Source of the DNA: a virus | Direction: 5' to 3' (one strand) | IMG/VR virus record: IMGVR_UViG_3300034522_000100 | Location: 1-35,178 of that record | Length of the DNA stretch: 35,178 bases | In this document: positions 23,199 to 30,046 of the stretch, piece after piece | Layout: each line of letters opens with the position of its first letter | Numbering within the stretch: position 1 is the first letter of the stretch | Position numbers and translations under genes: made by a program | Notes under the pieces: model-generated | Told to the model about the DNA's origin: nothing | The model's input: only the letters and a program-made list of their open reading frames with translations | Databases searched by the model: none

Positions 23199-24195
23199 CC
23201 TGCTGCCACCCTCTGCGACCGCGCTATCGCGCACCCTCGACCAACTGGCAGAACAGCGACTGGATCAGCCGCTGCCGCACCGCCATAGCTGGAACCCGTG
23301 GCACTGCCGTGCCGATCTGCTCGGCCCGCTGGCATGGGGATTGGGTGTCGATAACTGGGATAACCTGATGACCGAGCAGGCGCGCCGCCAAGCCTGCGCC
23401 GATGCCATCCAGATCCACCGCCTGCGCGGCACCGTCGACAGCGTCGAGCGCGCCATCCGCAGCGCCGGCCATGAAGACATCACACTCGAAGAGGGGTTGC
23501 CGCCGGTCACGCGCAACGGTCAGCAGTTGCGCAACGGCCACGAACTATATGGCTCTGGCGGCCGCTGGGCCATGTACCGCGCCAATGTCAACATCGGAGA
23601 CCACGGCACCATCAGCGCCGCCGCCAACCGCCGCCTGCGCCGCATTCTGGAAAAAACCGCCCCCGCCCGCTGCCAACTGGTCGGCCTGCGCTTTAGCGAT
23701 GACACCAGCGATCGTATCACCACCGTAGAACGGGTCACCGAACAGGCCGCCATCACCAGCGGCGAAGTGCTGCCGTGGGGTCGCCGCCGTGACGGCGCCA
23801 TCAATCGCGATCAAGCCATCATCTTGCGCCATCAGGGTTCTATCGCCCGCGCTGGCACCCAGCGCCGCAATGGTGGCCTCATCACCGGTGAGACCCGCGC
23901 CAACCAGTGGGATGCCCTCAGCCTGACCATGGGCGTCAGCCATCAAGACACTTGCCGGGTCTCCCCGCTGCGCACCGGCACCCATCACCGCTACGGCCTG
24001 CTCCGTGGCGCAGGGAGCCAAGTGGCTGATGATGGCCTGCTGTCGCTCACCTTCACTCGCACTCTGCGCCGCCATGGCCGGGCGCGCCACCGCTGCACCA
24101 CCCACAACGGCCAGCTGCTGCGCGCGGGTGCGCATCGCCACCACCCCGGCGTCACTCGCAGCGGGCCGACCACTCACAACGAGGTAACCCCGTGA
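23191..24195 (+). CDS. I: Tail protein I with a long C-terminal extension (P2 gpI-like)
   Basis: Residues 1-175 match P2 I (176 residues), a baseplate-peripheral protein to which fibres attach: LLPPSATALSRTLDQLAEQR, HRHSWNPWHCRADLLGPLAW, IQIHRLRGTVDSVERAIRS. Here the protein has 334 residues. The extra 160 are Arg/His/Gly-rich with loosely repeated RRxG...DALSLT/DDGLLSLT units (about 200-320), a composition unlike the first half. The extension may be a docking site for the downstream tail module. A GTGA overlap joins it to the next gene. Confidence 0.9.
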   Translation: MPNLLPPSATALSRTLDQLAEQRLDQPLPHRHSWNPWHCRADLLGPLAWGLGVDNWDNLMTEQARRQACADAIQIHRLRGTVDSVERAIRSAGHEDITLEEGLPPVTRNGQQLRNGHELYGSGGRWAMYRANVNIGDHGTISAAANRRLRRILEKTAPARCQLVGLRFSDDTSDRITTVERVTEQAAITSGEVLPWGRRRDGAINRDQAIILRHQGSIARAGTQRRNGGLITGETRANQWDALSLTMGVSHQDTCRVSPLRTGTHHRYGLLRGAGSQVADDGLLSLTFTRTLRRHGRARHRCTTHNGQLLRAGAHRHHPGVTRSGPTTHNEVTP

Positions 24196-24629
24196 TAATC
24201 AACGACCAAATCACCCTGCGCGGCCAGCTGAGCATCACCCTGCACCGCGCCGGGCAGCAGCCGCAGACCATCACCGAGCACAACATGATCATGACGTCAG
24301 CCAAAAGCGCGCTGGCGCGCCTGATTGCGGGCCAGGGCAGCGGCAAAAACATCAACCGCATCGCCTTTGGCACCAATGGCGTGGGCCCTACGCCCAACGA
24401 CCAAGCCATAAGCGAGGCATACACCAAGGCCGTCAGCGCCATCACCTTCCCCACAGAAGGGCAAGCGCGCTTTGCCTTCACCTTGAGCGAGAGCGAAGCC
24501 AACGGGCTCAACATCCGCGAACTGGGCCTGCTCTGCGCCGACGGCACGCTGTTTGCGCGCAAAGTTCGCGGGCTGATTGAAAAAACCAGCGACCTATCGA
24601 TCACCGGGTCATGGACCATCATTTTTTAA
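24192..24629 (+). CDS. Tail-associated protein
   Basis: A 145-residue protein with GTG start inside the stop of I. It contains HNMIMTSAKSALARLIAGQ and IREIGLL-like NIRELGLLCADGTLFARKV, a pattern seen in tail-fibre or fibre-adaptor proteins of kappa/VHML-like phages. P2 has gene H at this place. A baseplate-to-receptor adaptor is likely but not proven. Confidence 0.65.
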   Translation: MIINDQITLRGQLSITLHRAGQQPQTITEHNMIMTSAKSALARLIAGQGSGKNINRIAFGTNGVGPTPNDQAISEAYTKAVSAITFPTEGQARFAFTLSESEANGLNIRELGLLCADGTLFARKVRGLIEKTSDLSITGSWTIIF

Positions 24630-24638
24630 GGAGCCATC

Positions 24639-25532
24639 ATGGCAAACTTGCAAGAAACCGACGTGTGGGTTGATGGCATCTATCAACTCGAAACTACCGA
24701 CCCAGTGATGGGCGGCCCGGACGGCATTGACAACGTCCAGGCCAAGCAGCTGGGCAGCCGAACCAAGTACCTCAAGAAAGGGCAGGATGCGCTCAAGGTG
24801 CGCGTCGATGGGCTGGAGCAGACAACTGACCAGTCGCTGATGGCCGCGATGGGGCAAGAGATTGTGCGCGGCATGGAGCGCACTGAGCTCGCATTCAAAG
24901 AGCTGGATAAAATTGCGCGATACCGCAACCAGGCGGGGCAGCTGACGCTCATCAATCGCGGCACCCGCAAAGGCTGCGCCGCAAGCAAGTCAACCACCGC
25001 CACTCGCAACCTGAGCTTTGCCGCTGGCGAGCTGTTCGCCAACGGGCGAGTTTATGCCATGCCGGAGCGCCTCAACGCCGCCGCCGTCCCCAGCAACAAC
25101 GGGCTGACCCCGGCCAGCTGTGTCGCTTACGCCCGCATCACCGCGACCGCCATTGAGCTGGATGTATCCAGCCTAGGCGCAGACGCCCCGGCCGATGCCA
25201 TCCCGCTCTATCGCATCACAGTGCCGGCGGGCAACAACTCGGGGTCAGACCAATACCTGGCCGCCGTCACGCTGACCGACGTGCGCCGCGTCGAGCCTGA
25301 TTTCCCGATTGCCATGGGCAGCCCACCCGCAGCGCTCATCGCCTGGCCGTTTGCCTACCCGGTCGGCAACGTCAGCTGGCGTTTGCAGTTGGATCTGGTC
25401 TCATGCGTCGGCAGCGCCAGCGCAGCAGACGTCATCGTCACCGAGCGCGCCAGCAACGGCGCAAGACTGACATTAGCCACCGCCGCCGACGACGTCGTCA
25501 TTAACTATCAGCTAACCCACCACGGAGTGTAA
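24639..25532 (+). CDS. Tail-fibre-like protein
   Basis: A 297-residue protein. Its N-terminus (VYQLE-type: VDGIYQLETTDPVMGGPDGIDNVQAKQLGS, in parts, up to LKKGQ) resembles the start of tail-fibre proteins that bind the baseplate, followed by a short helix (70-100) and beta-rich C-terminal domains. It is the likely stalk of the fibre that carries the variable tip. A strong AAGGAG site precedes it. It lacks a chaperone-like G partner downstream. Confidence 0.65.
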   Translation: MANLQETDVWVDGIYQLETTDPVMGGPDGIDNVQAKQLGSRTKYLKKGQDALKVRVDGLEQTTDQSLMAAMGQEIVRGMERTELAFKELDKIARYRNQAGQLTLINRGTRKGCAASKSTTATRNLSFAAGELFANGRVYAMPERLNAAAVPSNNGLTPASCVAYARITATAIELDVSSLGADAPADAIPLYRITVPAGNNSGSDQYLAAVTLTDVRRVEPDFPIAMGSPPAALIAWPFAYPVGNVSWRLQLDLVSCVGSASAADVIVTERASNGARLTLATAADDVVINYQLTHHGV

Positions 25533-25534
25533 CC

Positions 25535-25855
25535 ATGCAAATCATCTTGCTGGGACAAGGGCCCCACCACGATTTCGCCATCAGCGGCCCAGTAGTAACG
25601 CTGGGGGATGTGCGCATCGACTGCGCCGCCGAACAGCTCGCCGAAACCGCCACCCTGAGCGTCTTCAGCACCGAGCAGGGCATGAGTCTGCAGGGGCCGG
25701 GCGCGTTCGCCGCGACCGTCGCCATTCCGCCGCGCAAATACCCGCAGCCAGAACTGACTGCCGAACAGCTGCCAGAAAGCGGCGAGCAACACACCGCGCC
25801 AGAACCACTGCCGCTCGACCCCGACACCATCACCCTCACCCTCTGGCCAAAATAA
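25535..25855 (+). CDS. Small hypothetical protein of the tail module
   Basis: A 106-residue protein (MQIILLGQGPHHDFAISGPV) with a beta-rich first half and an acidic Pro/Glu-rich C-terminus. Function unknown. It lies two bases after the fibre-like gene and just before the DGR target gene, so it may be a fibre-tip connector or chaperone. Confidence 0.6.
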   Translation: MQIILLGQGPHHDFAISGPVVTLGDVRIDCAAEQLAETATLSVFSTEQGMSLQGPGAFAATVAIPPRKYPQPELTAEQLPESGEQHTAPEPLPLDPDTITLTLWPK

Positions 25856-25866
25856 GGAGCCATCAC

Positions 25867-26970
25867 ATGATCTTCATCAAAGATAGCCTGCGCGCAGCTG
25901 TGGAAGCCGCATCCGGCGGCACCGTCACTGTGCTCTACACCGCCAAGGGCCAGCCGACCTACATGCATGTCATCCCGCGCTTTAATTTGCAAGACATTGA
26001 CCCGGCGCTGGGCAATGGCACCCACCCGGCATTCATTGTCAACGGCGTTGAAAAGTCAGAGCTGTTTATCGGCCAGCACACCGGCTGCCTGCGCGACGGA
26101 GAGCTGTTGTCGCTGCCGGGCGTCGAGCCACTGCATTCAGTGACCTTTGACGAGGCGCTGGCCTATGGCTCAGCCTGCGGCCTGGGCTTCCACGCCATGA
26201 CTCACGCCGAGCAGTCCGCCATCGCCCACTGGTGCAAAAAAAATGGCTTTATGCCACGCGGCAACACTGCCTACGGGCGCAGCTCAGACGCGCCATTTGA
26301 AACCGCCCGCCGCGCCGACGGCGGCGCGCCGGGCGCAACATCCGGTAACCCGCGCACCCTGACCGGATCGGGCCCGGTCAGCTGGCGTCACAACAACAAT
26401 CCCAACGGCATCGCCGACCTCTGCGGCAACGTCTGGGAGTGGCGCGGCGGCCTGCGCACTGTGGACGGCGAAATCCAGGTGCTGGCCAACAACAACGCCG
26501 CCGACAGCAAAAACAGCCAGACCAAAGCATCATCAGCATGGCGCGCCATCTCGGCCAGCACCGGCGAACTTGTAGCACCAGGCAGCGCCGGCACGCTGAA
26601 ATACGACGCATCAGCAGCCGGCACCACCACTGACCATGGCGCACCAGTGCTATCTGATGCGGTCAGCAATCGCAACGGCGACGCGGGCAGCGACGAACAC
26701 ACTCCAGGACACACCGCCGAGGCATTTGAAAAAATCACCAGCAAGGCGGGATTGATAGTGCCAAGCATTGCCAAAGCGCTGTCGCTGTTCCCGCTCGACG
26801 CCAGCCACGGCGGCGACGTGCTCTACGTGCGCAACTACGGCGAGCGCCTCGCCCTCTCCGGCGGCAACTGGGGCGACGGCGCCAGTGCTGGCGTGTTCGC
26901 GCTCTACCTGGCCGACGCTCGGTCGGCTCGGGGCACGCCCATTGGGGCTCGCCCGGCCTTTGTGCTGTAA
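25867..26970 (+). CDS. DGR target: C-type-lectin/FGE-like variable tail protein
   Basis: A 367-residue protein, probably the receptor-binding tip. The N-terminal 60 residues are strand-rich; from about 85 the protein reads as a formylglycine-generating-enzyme/C-type-lectin fold (VTFDEALAYGSACG, NPNGIADLCGNVWEWRGG, SGGNW), as in DGR targets such as TvpA and phage Mtd-like proteins. The last 40 residues (from 327) are the variable repeat ending in IGARPAFVL. Codons that vary from the template are 330, 336, 337, 340, 347, 349, 350, 354, 356, 358 and 364, while W335 and the GVFAL core are kept. An AAGGAG site precedes it. The FGE likeness reflects fold, not expected enzyme activity. Confidence 0.92.
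   Translation: MIFIKDSLRAAVEAASGGTVTVLYTAKGQPTYMHVIPRFNLQDIDPALGNGTHPAFIVNGVEKSELFIGQHTGCLRDGELLSLPGVEPLHSVTFDEALAYGSACGLGFHAMTHAEQSAIAHWCKKNGFMPRGNTAYGRSSDAPFETARRADGGAPGATSGNPRTLTGSGPVSWRHNNNPNGIADLCGNVWEWRGGLRTVDGEIQVLANNNAADSKNSQTKASSAWRAISASTGELVAPGSAGTLKYDASAAGTTTDHGAPVLSDAVSNRNGDAGSDEHTPGHTAEAFEKITSKAGLIVPSIAKALSLFPLDASHGGDVLYVRNYGERLALSGGNWGDGASAGVFALYLADARSARGTPIGARPAFVL
26847..26959 (+). repeat. DGR variable repeat (VR)
   Basis: 113 bp at the 3' end of the target gene, ungapped match to the TR 621 bases downstream. It differs at 16 positions: 26854, 26872, 26873, 26875, 26885, 26905, 26911, 26912, 26914, 26926, 26927, 26932, 26933, 26938, 26939 and 26956. In each the TR has A and the VR has G, C or T. 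The GC-rich end (26944-26955) is the expected start of mutagenic homology (IMH). Confidence 0.95.
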
Positions 26971-26988
26971 GCACCGTGACTTTGCAAC

Positions 26989-27006
26989 GCCCCGCGAGAG
27001 CGGGGC
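26989..27006. promoter_or_regulatory. DGR DNA hairpin/cruciform downstream of VR
   Basis: GCCCCGC-GAGA-GCGGGGC, a perfect 7-bp stem with a four-base loop, 29 bases after the VR end and 18 after the target stop. Hairpins of this size with a GNRA-like loop just behind the IMH are needed for efficient cDNA integration in the Bordetella phage DGR. It lies just before the Avd ribosome site (27011-27017), so it could also terminate or protect the mRNA. Confidence 0.8.
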
Positions 27007-27022
27007 ACATAAGGAGGCGCAA

Positions 27023-27430
27023 TTGGCGAACCCGCAAAAACCAGATCCATCAGGCGTGCTGTTGGTGCGCAAATACGTAGAGCTGGCGGCCAAGCTCAAC
27101 ACCTACCTCAACCACTGGCCGCATCACGAAAAGTACGGGCTAGCACAACAAGTGCGCACCACGCTTTATGACTGCTACAAGCTGATGGTTGAAGGGCACA
27201 AGCGCTACCACAAAAAGACCACTCTGACCCAGCTGGACGTGGGGCACGAGCAGTTGCGCATGCTGCTGTATCTGGCCTATGAGCTGGGCTATTTCGCCCA
27301 CCACAAAGGCAAGTCAGCCCCGCCGAATGTCGGCGAGCGCCGCTGGATGGTCATATCTAACGCCGTTGACGAAATCGGCAGAATGATAGGTGGCTGGATT
27401 AAAAAAGAGCAAGCATTAACAAAGCAGTAA
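27023..27430 (+). CDS. avd: Avd-like accessory variability determinant of the DGR
   Basis: A 135-residue basic helical protein between target and template. In Bordetella phage the Avd pentamer binds the reverse transcriptase and the template RNA and is needed for mutagenic cDNA synthesis. The family look (four-helix bundle; LVRKYVELAAKLNTYLNHWP, KYGLAQQVRTTLYDCYKLM, LAYELGYFAHHK, ERRWMVISNAVDEIGRMIGGW) and size (128 in BPP-1) fit well. The start is TTG 27023, chosen because AAGGAGG is five bases upstream; no ATG is near it. Confidence 0.9.
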   Translation: MANPQKPDPSGVLLVRKYVELAAKLNTYLNHWPHHEKYGLAQQVRTTLYDCYKLMVEGHKRYHKKTTLTQLDVGHEQLRMLLYLAYELGYFAHHKGKSAPPNVGERRWMVISNAVDEIGRMIGGWIKKEQALTKQ

Positions 27431-27718
27431 CAGGAACAGGGGTTGACCATCAATATGTTTTTTCGTTCCTCGCCATCTCCGGCGGCAACTGGAACAACGG
27501 CGCCAATGCTGGCGTGTTCGCGCTCAACCTGAACAACGCTCGGTCGAATCGGAACACGAACATTGGGGCTCGCCCGACCTCGGATCCTCCTCACAGTCAA
27601 ATGAGACAACGTGGAGCCAAAGGGGTGGTTAATCCCGCCAGACGGCGAAATCAGCAGCGCGCGGGTTTTCAGTAGCGGCCATCCGTCGACCATCACCCGC
27701 GCCACCATCGAGCAATAA
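27431..27718 (+). ncRNA. DGR template RNA region (TR plus spacer)
   Basis: 288 bases without a convincing gene between avd and the reverse transcriptase. They hold 37 bases of leader, the TR, and a 138-base spacer to the RT start. In BPP-1 the RNA from avd end through TR and this spacer primes its own cDNA synthesis, so the whole stretch is the likely template RNA. The antisense open frames across it are shadows. Confidence 0.75.
27468..27580 (+). repeat. DGR template repeat (TR)
   Basis: 113 bp, homologous to the VR. It holds 24 adenines, 20 of them in ten AAC/AAT codons when read in the VR frame. AAY codons cannot mutate to stop codons by adenine changes and reach many amino acids; this is the usual DGR template design. 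Homology ends sharply on both sides (TT versus GC before 27468, CGG versus TTG after 27580). Confidence 0.95.
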
Positions 27719-28795
27719 ATGAAAACACACAAAAACCTGATGGCGAAAATTCTAGCGCCAGACAACCTGATCGCAGCGTGGCAAACCGCCCGCAAGCGAA
27801 AAACGCGCACCCGCGCCGTGCTGGCATTCGACATTCGCGCCGGTGCCATCCTGGCCGAGCTAAGCAATCGCATCAAGCAAGGAACATACCGGCCGCGCGA
27901 ATACAGGCGATTCCAGGTCTGCGAGCCAAAACAGAGGGAAATATGCGCCCCATGGTTCGGCGATGTCGTCATTCAGCACGCCATATATCGCGTCATCATG
28001 CCGCTCTTTGAGCGCCGCTTTATCGATCAGAGTTACGCCTGCCGCCCAGGCAAAGGCACCCACAAGGCCGCCGACTACGCCCAGGCCGCCCTGCGCGCCA
28101 GCAAGCCAGACAGCTACACCCTCAAGCTGGACCTGCGAAAATTCTTCTACCGCATCGACCGCACCATTCTGGAGCGGCAAATCCGCACAGTGATAGGCGA
28201 CGAGGCGCTAGTCAGGCTGATGATGACATTTGCTAGCCTGCCAGAGCCGCTCGGGATCCCCATTGGCAACCTGCTGTCGCAGCTTTACGCGCTCATCTAT
28301 CTGAATCCGCTCGACCACTTCATCAAGCGCCAGCTAAAAGTTCGCCAATATTGCCGCTACGTGGATGACTTCATTCTGTTCGACCTGAGCCGTGAGCAAG
28401 CTGTAAGCCACAAAGCAGCCATCGAGGAGTTTATTGCCAGAGAGCTGGGCATGACCTATTCAAAGTGGACCATCGCGCCCGTTCGTCGTGGCGTGAACTT
28501 CGTTGGCTATCGCACTTGGCGTGGCAGGCGATTTATCCGCAAGCACTCAATGATCAAATTCAATCGCGCCATCCGCCGAGCCAACTGGCCTGCAGCAATA
28601 TCGATACTGGCCCACGCCCGCAGAACGTCTTCATGCGCAAGGATGCAGGGCGCTATAAAACAGCGCCGCCAGGAGAGGGAGGTGGCCATCGTGCCGAGCG
28701 TCGCGATTAGCGAGCCTTGTCACCGCTTCGCCAGTGTGTACGGCCCTCACACACTGGCCGCCGCTCGCCTGACATCCCCTGCCCCTGCATCCTGA
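27719..28795 (+). CDS. DGR reverse transcriptase
   Basis: A 358-residue group-II-intron-like reverse transcriptase that makes adenine-mutated cDNA from the TR. Motifs: LDLRKFFYRID (motif 3, D-x-R-K-F-F), IPIGNLLSQ at about 181-188 (the I/LGxxxSQ form typical of DGR enzymes in place of QGxxxSP), the catalytic YVDD at 214-217, and a GVNFVGYRTWRGRRFIR thumb-start. The palm is complete. There is no maturase or endonuclease domain. The last 25 residues are encoded by DNA that also carries the third late-operon dyad. The ribosome site before ATG 27719 is weak. Confidence 0.95.
   Translation: MKTHKNLMAKILAPDNLIAAWQTARKRKTRTRAVLAFDIRAGAILAELSNRIKQGTYRPREYRRFQVCEPKQREICAPWFGDVVIQHAIYRVIMPLFERRFIDQSYACRPGKGTHKAADYAQAALRASKPDSYTLKLDLRKFFYRIDRTILERQIRTVIGDEALVRLMMTFASLPEPLGIPIGNLLSQLYALIYLNPLDHFIKRQLKVRQYCRYVDDFILFDLSREQAVSHKAAIEEFIARELGMTYSKWTIAPVRRGVNFVGYRTWRGRRFIRKHSMIKFNRAIRRANWPAAISILAHARRTSSCARMQGAIKQRRQEREVAIVPSVAISEPCHRFASVYGPHTLAAARLTSPAPAS
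28731..28757 (+). promoter_or_regulatory. Late-operon dyad, copy 3 (before FI, inside the RT gene end)
   Basis: CCAGTGTGT and ACACACTGG form a perfect 9-bp inverted repeat with a 9-base spacer that differs from the other copies; flanking GCCGCC is kept. The dyad centre is 115 bases before the FI start. It overlaps the last codons of the reverse transcriptase (FASVYGPHTLAAA). Confidence 0.7.
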
Positions 28796-28858
28796 CCCTG
28801 CTCGCATCACAGGTATTACCTACGCACAGAATGCTCCGTCCGGACAACAGGAGAACCT

Positions 28859-30037
28859 ATGGCACTGGACCAATTTCACCACGGCGTGCGCGTCGTGGAA
28901 GCCAACGAGGGCACGCGCACCATCCGCACCGTCGCCACGGCGGTGATCGGCATCATCTGCACCGGCAGCGATGCGGATGCCGCTTACTTCCCCCTCAACA
29001 AACCCGTGCTGATTGCCAACCTGCCGGCGGCCATCGCCAAGGCGGGCAGCACCGGAAACCTCAAACGCTCGCTGCAAACCATCTATGACACCGTCAACAC
29101 CATCGTCATCGCCGTGCGCGTGGCCGATGGCGCCGACGCCGCCGAGCTGACCAGCAACATCATCGGCACCATCCTGCCGGATGGCAGCTATACCGGCCTC
29201 AAGGCACTGGAGCGGGCCGCCCCGGTCACGGGCGTCAAGCCGCGCATCCTCTGCGTGCCGGACAACTGCACCTTAGCCGTAGCAACCGCCCTGGCGGGCG
29301 CCGCCAAAAAGCTGCGCGCCTTCGCCTATGTGCCGACCATCGCCGACACCGTCGAAGCAGCGCTCGCCTACCGCGAGAACTTCTCCAGCCGCGAACTGAT
29401 GCCGATCCACGGCGACTGGACCGCCTGGGACACCGCCGCCAATGCCAGCATCAAGCTCGATGCCTGCCTCAAGGCGGCCGCCATGCGGGCATTCATCGAC
29501 AAGGAAATCGGCTGGCACAAGACCCTGTCGAACGTCGGCGTGACCGGGGTCGACGGCATGACCAAGGCCCTGTTCTGGGATCTGCAAGACCCCGATACCG
29601 AGGTCGGCCTGCTCAACGCCAACGAAATCACCGCTCTCATCCGGTCCGATGGTTTCCGGTACTGGGGTAACCGCACCTGTTCCGATGACCCGCTGTTCGC
29701 CTTCGAGAACTACACCCGCACCGCCCAGATACTGGCCGACACCATGGCCGAGGCGCACATGTGGGCCAACGACAAACCGCTTACCCCCACCCTGGTGAAA
29801 GACATCATCGAGGGCATCAAGGCCAAGGGCCGGGAACTGGTGGCGGGCGGTTACCTGCTCGGCTTTGACTGCTGGTACAACGAGGAGCTCAACGACAAAG
29901 ACACCCTCAAGGCCGGCAAGCTGCGCATCGATTACAACTACACCCCGGTGCCGCCGCTCGAAGACCTCGGCTTTATCCAGCGCATCACCGACACCTACCT
30001 CATCGACTTCGGCGCCCGCGTCGCAGCCGCAGCATAA
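28859..30037 (+). CDS. FI: Contractile tail sheath protein (P2 gpFI-like)
   Basis: A 392-residue sheath subunit (396 in P2). Family stretches: FHHGVRVVEANEGTRTIRTV, YTGLKALERAAPVTGVKPRI, GVDGMTKALFWDLQDPDTE, and the C-terminal GYLLGFDCWYNEELN...YTPVPPLEDLGFIQRITDTYL. It begins the third late operon with an ACAGGAGAA site. Confidence 0.96.
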   Translation: MALDQFHHGVRVVEANEGTRTIRTVATAVIGIICTGSDADAAYFPLNKPVLIANLPAAIAKAGSTGNLKRSLQTIYDTVNTIVIAVRVADGADAAELTSNIIGTILPDGSYTGLKALERAAPVTGVKPRILCVPDNCTLAVATALAGAAKKLRAFAYVPTIADTVEAALAYRENFSSRELMPIHGDWTAWDTAANASIKLDACLKAAAMRAFIDKEIGWHKTLSNVGVTGVDGMTKALFWDLQDPDTEVGLLNANEITALIRSDGFRYWGNRTCSDDPLFAFENYTRTAQILADTMAEAHMWANDKPLTPTLVKDIIEGIKAKGRELVAGGYLLGFDCWYNEELNDKDTLKAGKLRIDYNYTPVPPLEDLGFIQRITDTYLIDFGARVAAAA

Positions 30038-30046
30038 GGAGCCACC

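Noticed and set aside
25867-26970. Functional formylglycine-generating enzyme
   Set aside because: The NVWEW-type motif marks the fold; position in the tail operon and the variable C-terminus point to a binding protein, and no sulfatase is nearby.
26847-27580. VR/TR pair as an ordinary gene duplication or CRISPR-like repeat
   Set aside because: Differences confined to template adenines, one copy in coding and one in non-coding DNA, and an adjacent DGR RT are explained only by mutagenic retrohoming.
27289-27972. Minus-strand open frame across avd, TR and RT
   Set aside because: It reads the complement of TR (its residues mirror those of the VR antisense frame at 26650-27102) and has no independent support.
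27719-28795. Group II intron or retron reverse transcriptase
   Set aside because: No maturase/HNH domain, no intron RNA ends and no msr/msd layout were seen; the IGxxxSQ motif, Avd and TR/VR fit a DGR.
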